Positions 34,931 through 38,555 of a DNA stretch of 38,555 nucleotides are shown here, in pieces. Position numbers and translations under genes: made by a program. The stretch is from Deltaproteobacteria bacterium (GTDB taxonomy: Bacteria > Desulfobacterota > Desulfobacteria > Desulfobacterales > Desulfobacteraceae). The notes beneath the pieces are model-generated. The model was given only the letters and a program-made list of their open reading frames with translations. It did no database searches and was not told the DNA's origin. The stretch lies in assembly GCA_013151635.1 (NCBI GenBank), contig JAADHV010000111.1, positions 34,719 through 73,273 on the forward strand. Direction: 5' to 3'. Within the stretch, counting starts at the first letter, position 1. Each line of letters begins with the position of its first letter.

Positions 34931-36088
34931 TCAGTGTTTTTTCCTGGCTCTCAAGTAATCAAAAAATTGATGAAGGCCCATAAAACCTATTACACCTGCG
35001 ATTAATATTTTATAAAATAATTTCAGCAGTTTCAATATATTGTAGTGAAATAACTCTTTTGCCGGAATTTCAACTTTTGCACGTTTTAATAATAGAGAGC
35101 TTGCTGCCACATCCGGGCTTAATTCATCTTTATCAAATTTTGTGCTGGCAATCTCGGCTTTAATTCCATAGGCATGTACCCGCCCTGTTGAAAATTCATT
35201 GGTAGCACCGGGATGACAGCTCTGAACCCCGCCCTGCCTTGAGCAGGTCTGTATCCTGTTATTAATATGAACCGGGGATAACGAATCTGATTTAGCCCTT
35301 ATTTCATGAATGGAATGTCCTAAAGTAACATGACAGGTAACACAGTCCGGAGCACTCTCGACACTGTACTTAACCAGTTTCCAATGATAGGTGTCTTTAT
35401 AGGTTCCTACTGATTCAAGCCCGTGGCGGGCCATTTTTTCTTTATCTCCATGGCAGCTTGTGCAGAGAGTTACAATCTCTTTTTGAGCCCTCCTTTTTTT
35501 CATGCGAAGGGCGAAATGAGCATAAAAATTATCTGCCCATTCCTTTTTTGTATGACAGCCTTCACATCTGCCTACTGTTTCGTTCAGCAAGGCCTGGCTT
35601 GCGGCCCCAAGTCCATTGAGGGGAGTGTACATCCTGTTATTATGGCAATATTTACAATCAGGCAGATCCTCGGGAAATGGTATGGTTTCCCCCCTGGCGT
35701 TTTTCCCATGCACACTTTGCTTATATTTATTGACCATATTGATATGAGAAAAATCTTTATTGGTTGACGGCTCTTTCAAATGGCAGTTGGTAGAGCAATC
35801 AACCTTTTTAACATCTGTATGCGGGATCTGGTTTAAGCCGGTATGACATCCCTTGCATCTTAATTTCCCGTGAACGGAATTTGCAAATTTTTTTTCATTT
35901 ATGTAAAAAATTCTTCTCCTGCCGGTTTTATCATACCGTCCCATGCGGGGATACCTATGGCAGAGAAGACAATTTTCCGTGTCAGTCACCATATCAGTTT
36001 TTGCAGATATCGTGACAGGGTAGTTAGAAATTAATATAACACACAGGAAAAGACAAAATTTTGGTAAAAAAAATTTGATGGAACTCAA
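34931..36088 (-). CDS. membrane-anchored octaheme cytochrome c with CX3CH and CX8CH sites
   Basis: A 385-residue homologue of the octaheme protein at 20728-21783. Six CXXCH motifs are accompanied by Cys98-STN-Cys102-His (CX3CH) and Cys282-X8-Cys291-His (CX8CH). Signal peptide 1-29, and a C-terminal helix at about 355-377 followed by basic residues. The start is TTG at 36088, preceded by a purine-rich AGGGGGC; no ATG precedes the signal peptide in frame. It is the first gene of operon B, with the sigma-54 promoter about 70 nt upstream. It probably docks to the fused cytochrome b encoded next. Confidence 0.87.
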   Translation of the reverse strand: MSSIKFFLPKFCLFLCVILISNYPVTISAKTDMVTDTENCLLCHRYPRMGRYDKTGRRRIFYINEKKFANSVHGKLRCKGCHTGLNQIPHTDVKKVDCSTNCHLKEPSTNKDFSHINMVNKYKQSVHGKNARGETIPFPEDLPDCKYCHNNRMYTPLNGLGAASQALLNETVGRCEGCHTKKEWADNFYAHFALRMKKRRAQKEIVTLCTSCHGDKEKMARHGLESVGTYKDTYHWKLVKYSVESAPDCVTCHVTLGHSIHEIRAKSDSLSPVHINNRIQTCSRQGGVQSCHPGATNEFSTGRVHAYGIKAEIASTKFDKDELSPDVAASSLLLKRAKVEIPAKELFHYNILKLLKLFYKILIAGVIGFMGLHQFFDYLRARKKH

Positions 36089-36157
36089 GGATATGCCCCC
36101 TGGTTAATGTCTTCTTTAAAAAAACTATTGCAATTTTATAAATTAATCCTTTGGATA

Positions 36158-36173
36158 GCAGATATCGTGCCAC
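36158..36173 (-). promoter_or_regulatory. sigma-54 promoter of operon B
   Basis: On the minus strand GTGGCACGATATCTGC, followed by T, matches the sigma-54 consensus with one mismatch in the -12 element (CTGC for TTGC) and exact GG-N10-GC spacing. Transcription would start near 36147, about 59 nt before the octaheme TTG. Confidence 0.8.
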
Positions 36174-36258
36174 TAAGGTATTGCAATGTAAATTAAAGCA
36201 TTATTAAATTTTTATAAAACAATTTTGCCTGCCTTGGCCCCCGGACTGATCGAATAGT

Positions 36259-36295
36259 TTACACTTATTGTCCTGAGAATCTATTATAAGTGTAA
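36259..36295. promoter_or_regulatory. inverted repeat, candidate activator site of operon B
   Basis: A perfect 10-bp inverted repeat, TTACACTTAT (36259-36268) and ATAAGTGTAA (36286-36295), with a 17-nt spacer and centred about 130 bp upstream of the predicted operon B start. Half-sites share the TACAC core seen before operon A. The 441-nt gap 36089-36529 otherwise holds the sigma-54 promoter and the PAS gene promoter only. Confidence 0.55.
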
Positions 36296-36398
36296 TAACA
36301 ATAGGTTGCTTATGTCCTAAAATCATACATGATTTAAAATAAAAACAATTACCCTGGTTTTAAATATTGAATCCGGTACCGGCTTAAGCTTTTCTTTC

Positions 36399-36428
36399 TT
36401 GCTTTTCAATTCACGGTGCCGTTATAAT
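36399..36428 (+). promoter_or_regulatory. candidate sigma-70 promoter of the PAS protein gene
   Basis: TTGCTT (36399-36404), 18-bp spacer, TATAAT (36423-36428) on the plus strand, with a leader of about 95 nt to the chosen ATG at 36530. Divergent from operon B. Confidence 0.5.
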
Positions 36429-36529
36429 AAAATTTATAAATTATACGGGATTTAAGGGTACCCTGCCAAATGGCATCTGAAAATTATAAAATAATTTCTT
36501 TAAATTTTCAGATGCCCGGAGACATAAAA

Positions 36530-37087
36530 ATGGAAAATTTAAAAAAAGCAAACGAACTGCTGGAAGATGAGATGCATCTTTTACGTAAAAGGATCAATAA
36601 ACTTAAAAGCACAGAAACCCTGCAGAAGAAAAAAAATAAAAGACTTGTGCAAAAAGTGCGGTATTACCGTTCCTTGTTAAATTGTGTTCATGATGACATT
36701 ATGGTTATTGACAGAGATTACAAGATTACTGATGTCAATAAGGCTTTCCTTGTGACCTGCGGCCACAAACGTGAAGAGGTTATAGGCCGGTTTTGCTATA
36801 AAATTTCACACGGGCTTGACAAACCATGCAATCAGCATGGAGAGGATTGCCCTCTTGTAAAAGTGTTTAAAACAGGGCGGGTCCACTCGGCCTGGCATCA
36901 GCATTTTCATTCCGGTGGGTGGAAAACATGGGTTGATATTCGTTTATCCCCCATAGTTGATGAAAAAGGAGATACTACCCTTGTTATTAAATCAATCCGG
37001 GATGTGACCGAGCTTGTCAAGGCTGGAAAATCACTGGAGGAAAGCGAAGAAAAGTATCGCCGTATTGTAGCTGCCACAACTTATTGA
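36530..37087 (+). CDS. short PAS-domain protein, probably truncated sensor
   Basis: 185 residues from the chosen start: a Lys/Glu-rich coiled coil (about 1-50) and one PAS domain (about 55-165) with the Cys-containing segment GRFCYKISHG, KPCNQHGEDCP, a type found in many Desulfobacterota sensor kinases. The end SLEESEEKYRRIVAATTY is the usual junction into a second PAS, but the frame stops there; no kinase or output domain follows before the convergent isomerase gene. ATG at 36530 with GGAG at 36518-36521 is preferred to ATG at 36470. It could be a remnant of a larger kinase or a working small sensor. Near operon B and possibly related to its control. Confidence 0.65.
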   Translation: MENLKKANELLEDEMHLLRKRINKLKSTETLQKKKNKRLVQKVRYYRSLLNCVHDDIMVIDRDYKITDVNKAFLVTCGHKREEVIGRFCYKISHGLDKPCNQHGEDCPLVKVFKTGRVHSAWHQHFHSGGWKTWVDIRLSPIVDEKGDTTLVIKSIRDVTELVKAGKSLEESEEKYRRIVAATTY

Positions 37088-37103
37088 CCGGACTATGCAG
37101 ATT

Positions 37104-38078
37104 TTAATAAATTATGATTTCAGCATTTTTCCGAAGCTGAGAGATAAAGGCCTTTTTCAGTTTCTTTTTCCTGATTTTGGATAATTTTATTTTTATCTTC
37201 TCTGACACTTGTTCATAGCTTAACTGTGTTGGTGGACGAATAGCCTCCACCCTTGCTATATGGTAACCAAACCTTGTTTCTATAACATTGCTCAGTTCAT
37301 TTAATCCAAGCTTCATAATATGTTTTTCAAGCTCCGGGTCAAGTCTTCCCCTGTGGATAAATCCATAGTCTCCGCCCTTGATTCGATACATATCATCTGA
37401 ATTGTCTCTCGCAAGCTTTGCCATGTCTTCACCAGCCTTTATTCTTGACAATAATTGTTTTGCTTTTGTTTTAAGTTTGCTTCTTTCCACAGCACTGGCA
37501 TTTGGTTTTACAGAAATTAAAATGTGTCTTAACTTTATGGTTTCAGGCCGCATAAAACCCTTGAAGTTTTTTTTATAATATTCAAGAGCCTCTTTATTTG
37601 AAACTTCTGCTTTATTGTCAACTTCAATCTTTAAAATTTTCTTTGCCATTTCATTTTTTTTCAGACTTCTTATATACAGTTCATCTGTAAGACCATTTTT
37701 TTTTAACACCTTTTTATACTTTTCAAGACTTCCGATTTTATCTATTATTTTATCCCTGAATTTTTTGATCGCCTTAGTATCAGCCTGCATTCCTCTTTTT
37801 AAAGTTTCCTGATATAAAAGTTCTTTTTCAATCATTTTTTCAATGGCCTCAGGCCTGTAGGACGCTCTCTTTTCAGATGAAAATCCGCCGTGGAATATGC
37901 CCGCAGGCATGATCTCATTTAAAGAAACCTGCAGGTCATAATTTATTAACACGACTCCATTTACATCAGCAACCGCATTTGTTTGAGCAAAACACGGGTT
38001 ATAGAGTAAAAAAAAAGTTAAAAAACAAAAAATATAAATTAAAATATTATACGCCCGGATTCTTATGATTTTCCCCAT
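37104..38078 (-). CDS. periplasmic parvulin-type peptidyl-prolyl isomerase (SurA/PrsA-like)
   Basis: A 324-residue exported protein. Signal peptide at about 10-31 (ending CFA-Q), a SurA-type N-terminal chaperone region (about 35-170; ADVNGVVLINYDLQ, EKMIEKELLYQE), and a parvulin domain (about 180-280) with LRHILISVKP, AGEDMAKLARDNSDD, GGDYGFIHRG and ETRFGYHIARVE. These proteins help exported and outer-membrane proteins fold; placement beside barrel and multiheme genes suggests help for them. A sigma-54-like promoter lies upstream at 38197-38212, consistent with co-regulation. Ends 16 nt from the convergent PAS gene. Confidence 0.92.
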   Translation of the reverse strand: MGKIIRIRAYNILIYIFCFLTFFLLYNPCFAQTNAVADVNGVVLINYDLQVSLNEIMPAGIFHGGFSSEKRASYRPEAIEKMIEKELLYQETLKRGMQADTKAIKKFRDKIIDKIGSLEKYKKVLKKNGLTDELYIRSLKKNEMAKKILKIEVDNKAEVSNKEALEYYKKNFKGFMRPETIKLRHILISVKPNASAVERSKLKTKAKQLLSRIKAGEDMAKLARDNSDDMYRIKGGDYGFIHRGRLDPELEKHIMKLGLNELSNVIETRFGYHIARVEAIRPPTQLSYEQVSEKIKIKLSKIRKKKLKKAFISQLRKNAEIIIY

Positions 38079-38154
38079 GTAAATTATCCTGCCTCCAAAA
38101 TTTAAAAAAAAGTTTATTTTAAATTTTTATTTTTATGGTTTTTTTATCTGCTAT

Positions 38155-38178
38155 GCCGGGCAAAAAGACAATCCCGGC
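38155..38178. other. inverted repeat in the isomerase leader region
   Basis: GCCGGG (38155-38160) and CCCGGC (38173-38178) flank a 12-nt loop, between the predicted sigma-54 promoter and the isomerase ATG. It has no T tract on either strand, so it is not a good terminator; it may structure the 5' leader. Confidence 0.3.
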
Positions 38179-38196
38179 AAATCACCAAGGGATAGA

Positions 38197-38212
38197 GCAA
38201 GTATTATGCCAA
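38197..38212 (-). promoter_or_regulatory. sigma-54-like promoter of the isomerase gene
   Basis: On the minus strand TTGGCATAATACTTGC, followed by T, has TGGCAT and TTGC with exact spacing. It would start transcription near 38185, about 107 nt before the isomerase ATG. No TACAC half-site is seen upstream of it. Confidence 0.6.
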
Positions 38213-38253
38213 CGATTTTTATTGAATCACTTTAAAAAAACGGATTATATCTC

Positions 38254-38265
38254 TGGTATTATAAT
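38254..38265 (+). promoter_or_regulatory. extended -10 of the receiver-like gene
   Basis: TGGTATTATAAT contains an extended -10 (TGGTATTAT) and an overlapping TATAAT, about 22-30 nt before ATG 38287. No good -35 is visible. Confidence 0.4.
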
Positions 38266-38286
38266 TGCTTAACAGTCATTGGGTAT

Positions 38287-38555
38287 ATGGACATTATTCC
38301 TGCATTAAAAACCTTAACAACTAAATTTTTCTTGATTATTATGGAAACACAGAAGATGGAAATAGGAATACTTGATGCAGATATAAAACACTGCAATGAT
38401 TTATGCTCGCTCGTAAAAGGTTTGAATTCCCCCGCCATTCCAATCTATACTTTGGAAAATCTTTCAAAATATCTGAAAAAAAATATTCGCAAGGCCATTA
38501 TTTTGAACATTGATACCCCGGGGCTGGGCAACAAAGATATCAAGAATCTGTCAAG
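38287..38555 (+). CDS. receiver-like protein, N-terminal part only (cut by window end)
   Basis: An open frame running off the right edge: 89 complete codons from ATG 38287, with in-frame ATGs also at 38341 and 38356. From the third start it reads MEIGILDADIKHCNDLCSL, then KAIILNIDTPGLGNKDIKNLS, which looks like a response-regulator receiver fold: first strand with the acidic DAD pocket, then helix, then strand ILNID with the would-be phosphoacceptor Asp. The start is undecided as none has a clear Shine-Dalgarno. The domains that follow are outside the window. Confidence 0.5.
   Translation, partial: MDIIPALKTLTTKFFLIIMETQKMEIGILDADIKHCNDLCSLVKGLNSPAIPIYTLENLSKYLKKNIRKAIILNIDTPGLGNKDIKNLS

Noticed and set aside
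36259-36295. Inverted repeat as a transcription terminator
   Set aside because: No gene ends nearby, the stem is AT-rich and no T tract follows; its upstream position fits an activator site better.

Overview
The window looks like a chromosomal segment from a strictly anaerobic, Gram-negative Desulfobacterota bacterium, probably a Desulfobacteraceae-type sulfate reducer. This is inferred from the very dense multiheme c-type cytochromes with NHL-repeat partners, a sigma-54 activator, outer-membrane features (lipoproteins, a beta-barrel, a LolB-like protein) and moderate, AT-leaning base composition. No rRNA or taxonomic marker allows a firmer call.

Layout. (1) 149-225: tRNA-Arg(TCT), minus strand. 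(2) 371-6702, plus strand: ordinary chromosome, with an RpoH-type sigma factor, a TPR lipoprotein, a LolB-like lipoprotein, an Mrp/Nbp35 Fe-S carrier ATPase, a dGTPase-like HD hydrolase and a UPF0280 protein. (3) 6706-12100: histidine utilisation, with hutC-hutH leftwards and hutU-hutI rightwards from a shared control region that carries a HutC-like palindrome. The last step of the pathway (formiminoglutamate breakdown) is not in the window. (4) 12226-13071: a periplasmic solute-binding-type protein with an abrupt C-terminus. (5) 13221-18083, plus strand: two HAMP proteins without output domains flank a heptaheme cytochrome, followed by a membrane-bound sigma-54 activator (Cache-PAS-GAF-AAA+-Fis).

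(6) 18101-36088, all minus strand: two back-to-back electron-transfer operons. Operon A (29218 down to 18101) encodes a tetraheme and a pentaheme cytochrome, an NHL lipoprotein, a large beta-barrel, a second NHL lipoprotein, a dodecaheme cytochrome, a membrane-anchored octaheme cytochrome, a cytochrome b, a triheme cytochrome and a third NHL protein. Operon B (36088 down to 29603) encodes a second octaheme cytochrome, a cytochrome b fused to the triheme domain, a chimeric hexaheme cytochrome and a 24-heme cytochrome built of tandem tetraheme modules. Each operon is preceded by a good sigma-54 promoter with TACAC-core sites 90-210 bp upstream. (7) 36530-38555: a short PAS protein that stops where a second PAS would begin, a parvulin-type peptidyl-prolyl isomerase with its own sigma-54-like promoter, and the start of a receiver-like protein cut by the window edge.

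Working model (inference): the cytochrome b modules exchange electrons with the quinone pool, the octaheme, triheme and 24-heme cytochromes carry them through the periplasm, the barrel with the dodecaheme protein and NHL lipoproteins crosses the outer membrane, and the small tetra/pentaheme proteins act outside. Counting non-canonical sites, about 80 heme c attachment motifs lie in about 22 kb. The adjacent sigma-54 activator is the obvious candidate regulator. The composition resembles porin-cytochrome conduits for extracellular electron transfer, but the gene set, the split versus fused duplication and the modular 24-heme protein make this locus worth close study.
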